A stretch of DNA of 64,000 nt from Paenibacillus sp. JZ16 (GTDB taxonomy: Bacteria; Bacillota; Bacilli; Paenibacillales; Paenibacillaceae). The notes beneath the pieces were generated by a model. It ran no database searches, had not been told where the DNA came from, and was given only the letters and a program-made list of their open reading frames with translations. The position numbers and the translations under genes were made by a program. The stretch is taken from contig NZ_CP017659.1 in the NCBI RefSeq assembly GCF_015326965.1, positions 5,274,001 through 5,338,000 on the forward strand, given 5' to 3'. Of this stretch, positions 44,586 through 54,160 are shown in pieces (the first letter of the stretch is position 1; every line of letters starts with the position of its first letter).

Positions 44586-45802
44586 CCTCCATTTTATCGA
44601 ATGTCCGAAGTTTGGCGGCGGACTTACCTGCTAGGCAGCTTTCGAATCTGGATGAAGTGGAGCTGGTTCGGATCCAGTCCGGAGCTCTGCGCGAGGTCGC
44701 GGGTTACCTTGAGACGAAACGCTGGACCTCGGTGGTGATGGTCGTCGACGGCAATACCTATGACGTAGCGGGCCAGCCACTTGCGAGCCTGCTCACGAAA
44801 TCCTCGATTCAGGTCCAAGTCACCAGGCTTCATCCGGACCGGAAGGGAGATGTTATCGCGGATGAGGTTTCCCTGATTCAGGTCATACTGGATATCCAGC
44901 AAAGCGGGGCGAAGGCGGTGCTGGCGGTAGGCGGAGGAACGATTCACGATATTAGCCGGTATGCTGCCTATACCGCGGGTATTCCGTTCATCTCCATACC
45001 CACGGCCGCTTCGGTGGATGGATTTAATTCCAAGGGAGCACCCATCATTATACGAGGGGAGAAAAAGACGATTCCGGCCATTGGACCGAGCGCGATTTTT
45101 GCGGACGTCGATATTCTCATGTCGGCTCCCCCACAGCTTACCGCAGCCGGGTTCGGGGATATGCTGGGCAAGTATACATCCCTGTTCGACTGGAAATTCG
45201 GAAGCCTGGTGGCCGATGAACCCTATTTGCAAATCTCGGCGGATATTACGCGATCTGCGCTTAACCAGTGCGTGAAAGGGATGAAACAGATTGCGGAGCG
45301 AACCGAGGAGGGGGTGCGCCTCTTAATGGGTGCGCTCGTCGAATCCGGCTTAGCCATGCTGCTGTTCGGTCAATCCCATCCGGCTTCAGGCTCGGAGCAT
45401 CATCTGTCCCACTATTGGGAGATGGAGTTTATCCGGCTGGGGGAGAAGCAGCTGCTGCACGGTGCCAAGGTAGGTGCCGCTTGCGTGGAAATCTCGAAGC
45501 TGTATCACCGTCTCGGGGAACAGGGGCTTGAGTTGAACAAAGGCGCCCCCCAGGGTGCGGATGACGCTGCACTTCGGATCACGCAGCACTGGAATGAAAT
45601 CCGGTTGCATATAACGCAAATCCCGGAGCCGGCAGAGCTGGCTGATATGATGCGAACGGTCGGCGGACCGGCTGGAGTGTCGGAGCTTCCGATCAAGAGC
45701 GAATTGTTAAAGCGGAGCCTGGGTGAGGCTCACAAGGTTCGAAACAGCCGGTACACGCTGCTCCATGCTTACAATGAACAAGGATATCTGTTCGTAAATT
45801 AA
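44582..45802 (+). CDS. egsA: sn-glycerol-1-phosphate dehydrogenase (AraM/EgsA type)
   Basis: A 406-aa NAD(P)-dependent dehydrogenase of the AraM/EgsA family, interconverting glycerol-1-phosphate and dihydroxyacetone phosphate. It has the nucleotide-binding VGGGTIHDISRYAA, the metal/substrate segment ISIPTAASVDGFNSKGAP, and the His-rich HPASGSEHHLSHYWEM. In Bacillus the enzyme makes glycerol-1-phosphate for heptaprenylglyceryl phosphate. Here it is the last gene of a transporter-plus-phosphodiesterase operon, which argues for the catabolic direction, that is oxidation of glycerol-1-phosphate released from imported diesters. That reading is inference. Confidence 0.9.
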   Translation: MTSILSNVRSLAADLPARQLSNLDEVELVRIQSGALREVAGYLETKRWTSVVMVVDGNTYDVAGQPLASLLTKSSIQVQVTRLHPDRKGDVIADEVSLIQVILDIQQSGAKAVLAVGGGTIHDISRYAAYTAGIPFISIPTAASVDGFNSKGAPIIIRGEKKTIPAIGPSAIFADVDILMSAPPQLTAAGFGDMLGKYTSLFDWKFGSLVADEPYLQISADITRSALNQCVKGMKQIAERTEEGVRLLMGALVESGLAMLLFGQSHPASGSEHHLSHYWEMEFIRLGEKQLLHGAKVGAACVEISKLYHRLGEQGLELNKGAPQGADDAALRITQHWNEIRLHITQIPEPAELADMMRTVGGPAGVSELPIKSELLKRSLGEAHKVRNSRYTLLHAYNEQGYLFVN

Positions 45803-45822
45803 GAATCCTCATGCAATGAAAT

Positions 45823-45875
45823 AAGGCTGTTCCCTAAAAGCGGATTATTCTGCTTGATAGGGGACAGCCTTCTTT
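45823..45875 (+). terminator. Terminator after egsA-like gene
   Basis: AAGGCTGTTCCCT pairs with AGGGGACAGCCTT around a long loop; the T-tail is short (TCTTTG). It closes the ugp-like operon. Confidence 0.7.
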
Positions 45876-46063
45876 GCTCTTATCTTAGCCGTGCTCCTAT
45901 TCCTCCGTTCCATATAAACTCAGGAAAATCCCGCTATATATTGGCAGGGACTAAAGATGTATGAAAGTATTTATATATATTAAATCTTTTGAACTAGATG
46001 AACTCCTGGATTTTCGCTCTCTCACGTTAATGTCGAATTGTGTAAAATGTCTCATTAACCTCT
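45876..46063. other. Intergenic region without a gene
   Basis: No convincing gene. A 60-codon open frame (45961-46143) has no ribosome site and atypical composition. Confidence 0.5.
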
Positions 46064-46090
46064 CAAAAAACGAACATACCCTACCGATAA
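46064..46090 (+). promoter_or_regulatory. Sigma-D-like promoter of the chemoreceptor gene
   Basis: CAAA, 15-nt spacer, ACCGATAA. The consensus is TAAA, 14-16 nt, GCCGATAT/A. Both boxes differ by one base. Chemotaxis genes are classic sigma-D targets, and the site lies 170 nt before the receptor ATG. Confidence 0.55.
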
Positions 46091-46259
46091 CTAATAAAGT
46101 GGAGTCTTATTTCACCATTTTATACCATGATTTTTCGATGTGATTTGTTCATTTTTGTTTGTAGAGAGAAAGTCCTTACAGAAAAAAGAGCACTTGCAAA
46201 AATTTTGGACGAATGATCGGATAGGACCCAGGAACTATTTTTTTGGGGGGGTTATCAGC

Positions 46260-48227
46260 ATGCTTAAGAGTCTCAAGCAAAAAATGATTACAATGATTTG
46301 TTTGCTCTTGCTCGTCAGTCTTGGATCCGTCTTTGCCGTAACTTACAACCGGTCATCTGACTTACTGCAGGAGAGCTTGGACAAGGAAGCACAGCTTAGA
46401 GCAGAAAAGCTGGCGCTTCAGATCGATCAATTTCTTGACGTGGAAATTGCCAAGGTTGAGAGCGTGGGGAAATTTATAACAGGGAATAAAGAGCAGGATC
46501 TGCAGTTGATTCAGGCTGCACAGGAAGTGAACCCGGAATTTGAGACCTTCTTCTTCTCGTACGACTTGACGGGGAAGAACGTCATTAACTTTCTGGGCGA
46601 GGTGACCGATGTGTCCGATCGCGTCCATTATCAGGAAGCCGGGAAGGGAGAAGGCAAGCTGGTTGTATCCGAGCCGGTGCTTTCCAAGCGTACGGGAAAC
46701 AACATTGTAACGATGATCATTCCGTTGATGAAGGATGGAAAACAGTACGGTTATATGGGCTCTACGCTTCCGATCAACGAGGTGCAGAAAAAAGTATCCT
46801 CCCAAACCTTTGGAGACACCGGATACGCTTTTCTTTTGAGCAAAGCGGGAACGTTCATGTGGTATCCGCAAGAGGAACTTGTTCTACAAATGACTGTGAA
46901 GGAGGTTAATAGTGCGGAATTAACGAAGGCCTACGAGGAGGTCAGTCAAGGCGCACCTGGCGAGTTCGATTATGTATTGGAAGGTACCAAGTACTCGGCT
47001 GCCTATGCGCCATCCAATTTGAATTGGGGCATATTCGTAACGGCACCGACCAAGGAGCTGAATGCTCCGATCACGGAGATGTCGGTTACGTTAGTCATTA
47101 TTTCCGTTGCCGCGCTGGTCGTTTCCGCCGGTGCAGCGGTTTGGTTCACGGCACAGATCGTCCGGCCGATCCGCAGGCTCAACACGGCAGTTAAGGAAGT
47201 TGCGGCAGGCGATTTGACCAAGACCATTCAGGTTAGCGGCAAGGATGAAGTTGCCGTCCTTTCCGGCGATTTTAACCAGACAGTATCGCATCTGAAACAT
47301 CTGGTCCTCGGTGTGAATGATTCCTCCCGACAAGTTATGTCGGTAACGGAGACCGTTTCGAGCGGGGTGGAGACGGCTATGGACAGCGTGGATCGTATCG
47401 GCGCCTCCATTCGTCAAATTGCCAGCGGCGCGAATGCTCACGCCTCAAGCTCCAACGAAATCGCCGTATCGATGAGTGACATGGCTAGCGGGATCGTCAA
47501 AATAGCCGAAACGTCCTCCATGGTATCTGAAGCTGCACAGGAGGCGGCAAGTCAAGCGGAGACCGGATCGGTTGTCGTTGAACAAGCGGTGAAGCAGATC
47601 GGCAACATCGGCGCGGGCACGACCAAGGTCGGCACGGCAATTGAGCGCTTGAATGAGCGTTCTTCCGAAATCGAGCAGATTCTGAGCTTCATCACGGAAG
47701 TGACCTCCCGGATTCGCTTGCTATCCTTGAATGCTTCGATTGAAGCAGCCAGAGCAGGCGAGCATGGACGCGGTTTTGCAGTCGTGGCTGAAGAAGTCAA
47801 GAAACTGGCTGGACAATCCGAGGTATCGACCGATCAGATCGCGAAGCTGATAACGGAAATCCGCGAGGACACAATTAACGCCGTACAGGTGATGGACGTA
47901 AGCCGGAAGGATGTACAGGATGGAATTGCGCTGATTGAAGAGGTGCGCGAGAAATTCGATAACATTTTGAGTGCGACACGCAACGTGGCTGACCACATTC
48001 TGGAGGTATCGGCAGCTTCCGAGGAAATGTCGGCGGGATCCGAACAGGTCAGCGCTTCGGTGGAAGAGCTGAAATCCATCGCAGATCTGACTTCCAGCGA
48101 CGCCCAAAATGTGTCTGCCGCAGTGGAAGATCAAATCTCAACCATCAAGGAAATTTCGAACTCCGTTAAACATCTGGAGACGGTCGCTCAGGAGCTTAGC
48201 AAAGAGCTTGCCAAATTCAGGCTTTAA
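46260..48227 (+). CDS. Methyl-accepting chemotaxis protein
   Basis: A 655-aa chemoreceptor. Two membrane helices (about 10-28 and about 280-302) enclose a dCache-like extracellular sensor of about 250 residues (YDLTGKNVINFLGEVTDVSDRVHYQEA is typical Cache). Then come HAMP (about 303-356, RPIRRLNTAVKEVAAGDLTKTIQ) and a methyl-accepting signalling coiled coil with the conserved hairpin tip ITEVTSRIRLLSLNASIEAARAGEHGRGFAVVAEEV. ATG 46260 is chosen over the long upstream extension because it starts right before the first membrane helix. It is followed by an orphan binding protein, which may deliver its ligand. Confidence 0.93.
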   Translation: MLKSLKQKMITMICLLLLVSLGSVFAVTYNRSSDLLQESLDKEAQLRAEKLALQIDQFLDVEIAKVESVGKFITGNKEQDLQLIQAAQEVNPEFETFFFSYDLTGKNVINFLGEVTDVSDRVHYQEAGKGEGKLVVSEPVLSKRTGNNIVTMIIPLMKDGKQYGYMGSTLPINEVQKKVSSQTFGDTGYAFLLSKAGTFMWYPQEELVLQMTVKEVNSAELTKAYEEVSQGAPGEFDYVLEGTKYSAAYAPSNLNWGIFVTAPTKELNAPITEMSVTLVIISVAALVVSAGAAVWFTAQIVRPIRRLNTAVKEVAAGDLTKTIQVSGKDEVAVLSGDFNQTVSHLKHLVLGVNDSSRQVMSVTETVSSGVETAMDSVDRIGASIRQIASGANAHASSSNEIAVSMSDMASGIVKIAETSSMVSEAAQEAASQAETGSVVVEQAVKQIGNIGAGTTKVGTAIERLNERSSEIEQILSFITEVTSRIRLLSLNASIEAARAGEHGRGFAVVAEEVKKLAGQSEVSTDQIAKLITEIREDTINAVQVMDVSRKDVQDGIALIEEVREKFDNILSATRNVADHILEVSAASEEMSAGSEQVSASVEELKSIADLTSSDAQNVSAAVEDQISTIKEISNSVKHLETVAQELSKELAKFRL

Positions 48228-48441
48228 CATTCCGTTCGTATGGACCGCACGTATGGGTACTTGAGAGGGGGATGCCTGGAAGAAAAGAGGCTCCAATCGT
48301 AACGAGGAAGGCAGTAAGTCACGGAAAGTACCAGTAAGTACCAGCAAGACGATGATCAGAGTGTTTCAGGCAGATCGATGCCGCTGCCAACCAAGGGGCA
48401 TCACGATGTACAACTAGATGAAAACTGGAGGAAATGAAGAC

Positions 48442-49302
48442 ATGGCTAAGAATTGGAAAAAGGTATTACTAGCAGGGGTAGTCAGCTTATCATTGGTGGC
48501 AACGGGTTTTGCTGCAAACGAAGTGCTCACATCACCGGAGGTATCCGCTAAATCAGCTTCGACCAATGCACCCGGACAACTTAAGAAACAATCGGCTTCC
48601 CAGCTCGACGAAATTATCGAAAGAGGCTACATTCGGGTTGGTATGACAGGGGATTACAAACCGTTTACATATTTAAATCCTGCTACAAAAGAGTATGAAG
48701 GTTATGACGTTGACGCTATGGAAGAGCTCGGTAAAGATCTAGGCGTGGAAGTTCGTTACGTCAACACCACATGGTCCAGCATGATGAAAGACCTGCAGGC
48801 TGATAAATTCGACATCGCAGTGGGCGGCGTTACCCGCAACACGGCAAGACAAAAAACGGCTTATGTATCCCAAGGGTACATTTCCTTCGGTAAAGCCCCA
48901 TTGATTCGTGCTGAAGACAAGGACAAATACCTGACGATTGAAGACATTAACAAACCTTCGGTTCGCATTGGCGTGAATCCGGGCGGAACGAACGAGGTGT
49001 TCGTACGCGAGCATCTGACGAAAGCTAATGTGACTGTCGTTCCAAATAATCTGGATATCCCGCATTTGGTGGCTGACGGTACGTATGATGTGATGATTAC
49101 CGATACGATCGAAGCGATTACGTATGCAAAAGCAGATTCCAGACTGTATGCTGCATTGACGGATAAGCCGTTCACGAACAGTGAAAAAGGCTACATGATT
49201 CCTCGCGGCGACTTTGAATATGCAAGCTATCTGGAAATGTGGATTGACGAAATGAAGCTGCAAGGCAAGTTTGCGGACATTCATAAAAAATGGTTGGAGT
49301 AG
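48442..49302 (+). CDS. Extracellular binding protein resembling cyclohexadienyl dehydratase (PheC)
   Basis: A 286-aa exported protein with signal peptide and no lipobox Cys. The mature protein is a type II periplasmic-binding fold of the SBP_bac_3 class (IRVGMTGDYKPFTYLNPATKEYEGYDVDAMEELG). Several segments match PheC-like cyclohexadienyl dehydratases more than ordinary amino-acid binders, especially VGGVTRNTARQKTAYVS and VRIGVNPGGTNEVFVREHL. PheC itself evolved from such binding proteins. No permease or ATPase gene is adjacent; the upstream neighbour is a chemoreceptor 214 nt away. It may bind an amino acid or aromatic ligand for chemotaxis, or be a secreted enzyme. ATG 48442 fits the GGAGGAAATG site. 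Confidence 0.8.
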   Translation: MAKNWKKVLLAGVVSLSLVATGFAANEVLTSPEVSAKSASTNAPGQLKKQSASQLDEIIERGYIRVGMTGDYKPFTYLNPATKEYEGYDVDAMEELGKDLGVEVRYVNTTWSSMMKDLQADKFDIAVGGVTRNTARQKTAYVSQGYISFGKAPLIRAEDKDKYLTIEDINKPSVRIGVNPGGTNEVFVREHLTKANVTVVPNNLDIPHLVADGTYDVMITDTIEAITYAKADSRLYAALTDKPFTNSEKGYMIPRGDFEYASYLEMWIDEMKLQGKFADIHKKWLE

Positions 49303-49336
49303 GTTGAATCAGGCTATGAGCAGATAGCCAATCCCT

Positions 49337-49379
49337 GCCAGCAGACCAGGCTGAAGAGCCTGGTCTGCTGGCTTTTTTG
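49337..49379 (+). terminator. Terminator after PheC-like gene
   Basis: GCCAGCAGACCAGGC, 6-nt loop, GCCTGGTCTGCTGGC, six T. Confidence 0.95.
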
Positions 49380-49507
49380 TTTTGTCCAATAAAGTGAAGA
49401 GGGCGTCCCCTCGGCGTCCGGGAGGTTTACCAACCAAGCAAAAAGGGTAGTAAATAGACATGGACTTTGACCAAAACTACATCAGGATATGAAATGGGGG
49501 GCAGACC

Positions 49508-50728
49508 ATGAAGCTTGGTACAAGGATCGCGGCGTGTTTGGTGATGGTATTGATGCTGGCCGCGTGCGGTGCAAAAGAGGAATCGGGACGCGTGCAGATT
49601 GAATTTTTTCAGAATAAGCCTGAGGCTAAGGGCTCCTTTGACGCACTAATTGAGAAATTTAATCAATCCCAGTCCGAGATCAAGGTTGTTCAGGTGAATC
49701 CGCCGGATGCGGAGACCGTACTCAAGACAAGAGTTGTCAAGAATGATATTCCTGACATTATCGGCATGGGTGCAACCGATACGTATTCATTGCTTGCGCA
49801 AAGCGGCATATTTATGGATTTGACGAATAATCCGCTGCTGAGTCAGGTGGATGAGACCTATGTTCAGATGCTGAAAGACGTAGCGGGGATGGACGAGGTT
49901 ACAGGCATTCCTTATTCAACGAACGCTAACGGCGTCATGTACAATCCGGAAATTTTCAAGGAATTGGGGCTCAGCGTTCCCAAGACCTGGGACGAGCTGT
50001 TAGCTACGGCGCAGAAGGCCAAGGATGCGGGGATAATCCCGTTTTATTTCACTTATAAAGACGATTGGCAGACGGTGCTGCCGTTTAACGCATTGGCATC
50101 CAATCTGGAAGGCATAGAGTTTTACATGGATCGCCGGGGAGGCACGGTAACGTTTGCCGAGAAGTATCGAGAGATTGCGGAGAAGCAGCTCGCGTTGATG
50201 GACTATGGCCATGGGGATAACTTCGGCAAGAACTACGCGGACGGCAACCGGGGGTTTGCGAGGGGTGAATCGGCCATGTATATCCAGGGAACCTGGGCAA
50301 TTCCGGAAATCCGGAAGGCCAATCCGGATGCGCCGATCGGCTTCTTTCCTTTGCCAACCGGCGATCATCCGGAGGAGAATAAACTGATTTCGGGCGTTGA
50401 TACTCTACTGGCTATTTCCGAGGATTCGAAGCATAAAGAGGAGGCTCAGCGTTTCATTCAGTTTCTGCTGGAGCCTGAGAATAGCAAGCAATATATTACG
50501 GAGCAAACGCTGTTCTCGACCGTTGAGGGCGTAACGCAGGATGATCCTGCCGTTGCAGAGCTGCTGCCTTATCTGGAGCGGGGCCAAGTTATCGACTTTG
50601 CCGATCACTATATTCCTGCCGCTGTGCAGCTGAACTCGGTGATCCAATCCTTCCTCCAGAACAGGGACATTGACGGGTATCTACAGAAGCTGGACACCGA
50701 ATGGGACAAGGTAGCGGACAGACGCTAA
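49508..50728 (+). CDS. ABC transporter sugar-binding lipoprotein
   Basis: A 406-aa extracellular CUT1-type binding protein. The signal peptide ends in MLAAC. The mature part starts VQIEFFQNKPEAKGSFDALIEKFNQS and contains GIPYSTNANGVMYNPEIF and VPKTWDELLA, as in raffinose/xylobiose-type binders. ATG with GGGGGGCAGACC upstream. It heads a three-gene operon with two permeases; no ATPase gene is present, so a shared MsmX/UgpC-type ATPase is likely used. The sugar is not identifiable. Confidence 0.92.
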   Translation: MKLGTRIAACLVMVLMLAACGAKEESGRVQIEFFQNKPEAKGSFDALIEKFNQSQSEIKVVQVNPPDAETVLKTRVVKNDIPDIIGMGATDTYSLLAQSGIFMDLTNNPLLSQVDETYVQMLKDVAGMDEVTGIPYSTNANGVMYNPEIFKELGLSVPKTWDELLATAQKAKDAGIIPFYFTYKDDWQTVLPFNALASNLEGIEFYMDRRGGTVTFAEKYREIAEKQLALMDYGHGDNFGKNYADGNRGFARGESAMYIQGTWAIPEIRKANPDAPIGFFPLPTGDHPEENKLISGVDTLLAISEDSKHKEEAQRFIQFLLEPENSKQYITEQTLFSTVEGVTQDDPAVAELLPYLERGQVIDFADHYIPAAVQLNSVIQSFLQNRDIDGYLQKLDTEWDKVADRR

Positions 50729-50781
50729 CGGAGCGATCAACGCTGTGACACGATATCCATGAGCATTGAGGAGGACCCAAC

Positions 50782-51648
50782 ATGAACAAGCGTCTTATGC
50801 CTTATTATTTGATGACCGTGCCAGCGGTCGTGCTGTTCTTCGTATTTCTGACACTGCCGGCCTTGCAGGGGGTGTATTACTCCTTCACGAACTGGAATGG
50901 ATTCGGCGATAACTTCGATTTCATCGGATTCAAGAACTACATCAATCTGCTCAAGGACGGCAACGTGGGCAATGCGTATTGGTTCACATTCAAATTCGCG
51001 GTCGTGGTAACCATCCTGATCAACATCTTCAGTCTGCTGATTGCCATGGGGCTAAATGCCAGAATCAAAGCGAGGAATTTCCTCAGAGGCATCTACTTTC
51101 TTCCGAATATTCTGAGTGTGCTGATCGTTGGTTACATCTTCAACTATCTGTTCTCGAATGTGTTCACCATCTGGGGCCAAAACCTGGGGATCGAGTGGCT
51201 GTCCACCAATATTCTGGGCAGTGAACAGCATGCCTGGATCGGTATCGTGGTGGTAGCGGTATGGCAGGGCATAGCTTATAACACGATCCTGTATCTCGCG
51301 GGGCTCCAGACTATCCCTCAAACACTGTACGAGGCGTCCAACCTCGATGGGGCGAACCGCTGGCAGGAATTTTGGAAAATAACGTTTCCGCTGATCGCGC
51401 CATTCTTTACGATCAACATGGTGCTTGCGATGAAGAATTCCCTGATGGTCTTTGACCAGATCGTCGCCCTTACCAACGGCGGTCCAGGCCGGGCCACGCA
51501 GTCCATCTCCCATCTGATCTACACCGGCGGCTTCGAGGGAGGGGAGTTTGCCTATCAATCCGCGAACTCCGTGATCTACTTCATCCTGATTGCCACGATA
51601 TCGATTGTGCAGATTCGATTCCTGCAGAGAAGAGAGGGGGACATGTAA
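50782..51648 (+). CDS. ABC transporter sugar permease, first subunit
   Basis: A 288-aa six-helix permease of the MalF/AraP type. It has YYSFTNWNGFGDNFDFIGFKNYI and the ATPase-docking loop YEASNLDGANRWQEFWKITFPLI. ATG behind GAGGAGGACCC. It ends in TAATG, where the last A of its stop is the start of the next gene, so the two are coupled. Confidence 0.93.
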   Translation: MNKRLMPYYLMTVPAVVLFFVFLTLPALQGVYYSFTNWNGFGDNFDFIGFKNYINLLKDGNVGNAYWFTFKFAVVVTILINIFSLLIAMGLNARIKARNFLRGIYFLPNILSVLIVGYIFNYLFSNVFTIWGQNLGIEWLSTNILGSEQHAWIGIVVVAVWQGIAYNTILYLAGLQTIPQTLYEASNLDGANRWQEFWKITFPLIAPFFTINMVLAMKNSLMVFDQIVALTNGGPGRATQSISHLIYTGGFEGGEFAYQSANSVIYFILIATISIVQIRFLQRREGDM

Positions 51649-52466
51649 TGCGGACGAAAACCAACTGGACGGTGATGATTCTCATCACATTGGGGACGAT
51701 ACTGATCCTGTTCCCGCTGTATATGACAATCACGATTGCGCTCAAAACGCCGGAGGACATGCTGGCTTCCGTGTTCGGCCTGCCGAAGGAGCTTCATTTC
51801 GAGAATTTTACGAATGCCATTCGAATGACCAATTTCTTCAACGCGCTGGGCAATAGTGCGATGGTAACGACGGCAACGGTGGTACTGACCCTGCTGACCA
51901 ATTCGCTTGTCGCTTATGCCATTGCCCGCAATATGAACCGGAAGTTCTTCAAGGGTTTATACTTCTATTTCATTAGCGCTATGTTCATTCCGTTCCCGAT
52001 TATTATGCTGCCGCTGGTCAAGCTGACAGCCGGGTTCAATATGACGAACCTGGTCGGGTTGACCATCCTGCATACCGTGTATGCATTGGCATTTAACGTA
52101 TTTGTGTATGTTGGTTATATTAAATCCATTCCGGTTGCGCTGGAGGAAGCGGCTCGGGTGGACGGCACGTCGACTTGGGGAACCTTTTGGAGAATCATAT
52201 TCCCGATTATGGCACCGATCAATGCGACGGTAGGCATTCTGATCTGCCTTTCGACTTACAATGACTTCCTGCTGCCGCTCATCATTATCAGCGATACGGA
52301 TTCCTACACGCTGCCGCTTGTGCAGTATATTTTCCAGGGGCAGTTCAATACAGATTTCAATCTGGCCTTTGCTTCATATCTGATGGCGATGCTGCCGATG
52401 ATCATCATTTATCTGTTCGCCCAGAAGTGGATCATCAATGGCATTACGCAGGGAGCTGTGAAATAA
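51648..52466 (+). CDS. ABC transporter sugar permease, second subunit
   Basis: A 272-aa MalG/AraQ-type permease with six helices and the docking loop EEAARVDGTSTWGTFWRIIFPIM. It overlaps the preceding gene by 1 nt. It completes the transporter with the lipoprotein at 49508-50728. Confidence 0.93.
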   Translation: MRTKTNWTVMILITLGTILILFPLYMTITIALKTPEDMLASVFGLPKELHFENFTNAIRMTNFFNALGNSAMVTTATVVLTLLTNSLVAYAIARNMNRKFFKGLYFYFISAMFIPFPIIMLPLVKLTAGFNMTNLVGLTILHTVYALAFNVFVYVGYIKSIPVALEEAARVDGTSTWGTFWRIIFPIMAPINATVGILICLSTYNDFLLPLIIISDTDSYTLPLVQYIFQGQFNTDFNLAFASYLMAMLPMIIIYLFAQKWIINGITQGAVK

Positions 52467-52585
52467 GGAGCGGCTCGGTCCGATCCAAGTTTACTTCGAC
52501 GGACAGAGCCTGAACCGGATGCTGTAGGATAGAGGTACGCCAGAGGTTAGTCGTGTATGTGCATGTGCGGCCTGCTAAAATTAAC

Positions 52586-52642
52586 AAAAAGCTGTACTCC
52601 GGCATGATGTCCATGATGTCATGCCAGGAGTACAGCTTTTTT
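52586..52642. terminator. Strong terminator between ABC operon and esterase
   Basis: AAAAAGCTGTACTCC with an inner GGCATGA arm pairs with TCATGCC..GGAGTACAGCTTTTTT. A- and T-flanks make it usable from both convergent sides. Confidence 0.9.
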
Positions 52643-52696
52643 GCTGTTATAAGGAGCCCCTCCCGCGAAAGGGCCCTTGCTTAAGGCTCGTCCATT

Positions 52697-54160
52697 TTAT
52701 AATTGCAGCATGTTCCGTTTCTCCGCATCCGGGTCCTCGATGATCCTGCTGTCGTTGTTGAATATCATCGTTGAGCGCGATGCCGGATCATAAGCTGGCC
52801 ACGGCAGCGCCTCCGTATCCGGCGAACCATGGCGCGCAAATGATATCCAAGCATCCTGCATCCGGTTGGACAGGGCTTGCGTGGCGGCATCGACTTGAAC
52901 ACCGATGTTCTGAAACAGCGCCAGGGTGTTAAATACAAACGGTATCTCCAGGGCATGCATCGCTTTGCCGAGAACCGGATGATTTGGCAGCGTCCAATCG
53001 AATCGGTACATCCATACCGGCGCGTGTTTGCTCTGAGCGGAAGCGAATTGCAGGGCCGAACGCCAGAAATACAGGTCAGTCATAATCTGGGCATGTCCGT
53101 CGATGCTGTACGGGTATTCCTTGGTGATAGGCGCGGCATCCTGGATACCGGTCATCATTTCAACGGTGCGTACAAGATCGTCTTCCTTCACAAGCGGCAT
53201 GTCCGGCCGGAAGAACAAGGCGCCTTCATCGAGATTTGTGCCGATCAGGATCGGCACGTCCTTGGCCCAGCCCGATTGAACAGCCTGCAGCGGATCATGA
53301 GGCAAAGTGCCCGGTTCCAGCACCGGCTGGAAGATCATGCTGACGCCGGAGCCAAAACGTTTCTTCAATCGTTCTCCGGCTTCGAATATTAACTCACCTG
53401 TGAGCGATTCAAGCTCATGGACCTTATCAGGCGTTATGTCCAGCTCCTTAAGCAAACCTGCCGTTACCATCTTTGCCTGTTCCGGAGCCATGACTTGGGC
53501 AGCGCCGCTTTGCATGATAGCCCGGTGAAACAACCCTTTGGCTGCCGGCATTGCAAGTAAGGCTGCGATGCTCATGCTGCCGGCCGACTCTCCGAATACG
53601 GTAACCCGCTCCGGATCGCCGCCGAAGCCCGCAATATTGTCCCGCACCCATTCCAGGGCAGCGATCTGGTCCAATAAACCGGTATTGGAGGAGTAGGCTT
53701 CGCCGTATGGGGAGAGATGGAGAAAGCCGAGCGGACCCAGCCGGTAATTGATCGTTACCACAATCACGTCGCCCCGGAGTACGAAAGGCGTGCCGTTATA
53801 GCTTGGCAAGCTGCCTGAGCCTGTGACGAAAGTGCCCCCGTGAATCCATACCATGACCGGCAGCGGCTCCGCTGGCGTGTTCAGGGGTGCCCACACATTG
53901 AGATAGAGACAATCCTCGGACACGGTTTTGGTAACGCCTCCGCCTAGCATGCTTGAAGTGGATTCAAGCGGTTGAAGGCACATGGGGCTGAAGGCCGTGG
54001 TATCCTTTATCCCGTCCCATGGATCGGGGGGCACAGGAGCACGGAATCGAAGCGGGCCAACCGGGGGCTTCGCATAAGGAATTCCCTTCCATACGCGTAC
54101 TCCGTTTTCCGAACTGCCATGAATACGCCCGGCTTTCGTTTGAACGACAAGTTCTGACAT
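52697..54160 (-). CDS. pnbA: Type-B carboxylesterase
   Basis: A 487-aa carboxylesterase/para-nitrobenzyl esterase. It has the signature GIPYAKPPVGPLRF, EDCLYLNVWAP, the oxyanion hole IHGGTFVTG, and the nucleophile elbow FGESAGSMS (Ser192), plus a long alpha/beta-hydrolase body. It hydrolyses carboxyl esters intracellularly (no signal peptide). The start is ambiguous between GTG 54166 and ATG 54160; ATG is preferred with AAAGGGTG 10 nt upstream. A paralogue with the same N-terminal motif is truncated by the left window edge. Substrate unknown. Confidence 0.93.
   Translation of the reverse strand: MSELVVQTKAGRIHGSSENGVRVWKGIPYAKPPVGPLRFRAPVPPDPWDGIKDTTAFSPMCLQPLESTSSMLGGGVTKTVSEDCLYLNVWAPLNTPAEPLPVMVWIHGGTFVTGSGSLPSYNGTPFVLRGDVIVVTINYRLGPLGFLHLSPYGEAYSSNTGLLDQIAALEWVRDNIAGFGGDPERVTVFGESAGSMSIAALLAMPAAKGLFHRAIMQSGAAQVMAPEQAKMVTAGLLKELDITPDKVHELESLTGELIFEAGERLKKRFGSGVSMIFQPVLEPGTLPHDPLQAVQSGWAKDVPILIGTNLDEGALFFRPDMPLVKEDDLVRTVEMMTGIQDAAPITKEYPYSIDGHAQIMTDLYFWRSALQFASAQSKHAPVWMYRFDWTLPNHPVLGKAMHALEIPFVFNTLALFQNIGVQVDAATQALSNRMQDAWISFARHGSPDTEALPWPAYDPASRSTMIFNNDSRIIEDPDAEKRNMLQL

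Noticed and set aside
45961..46143. 60-codon open frame before the chemoreceptor
   Set aside because: No Shine-Dalgarno, unlike composition, and overlaps the sigma-D-like promoter.
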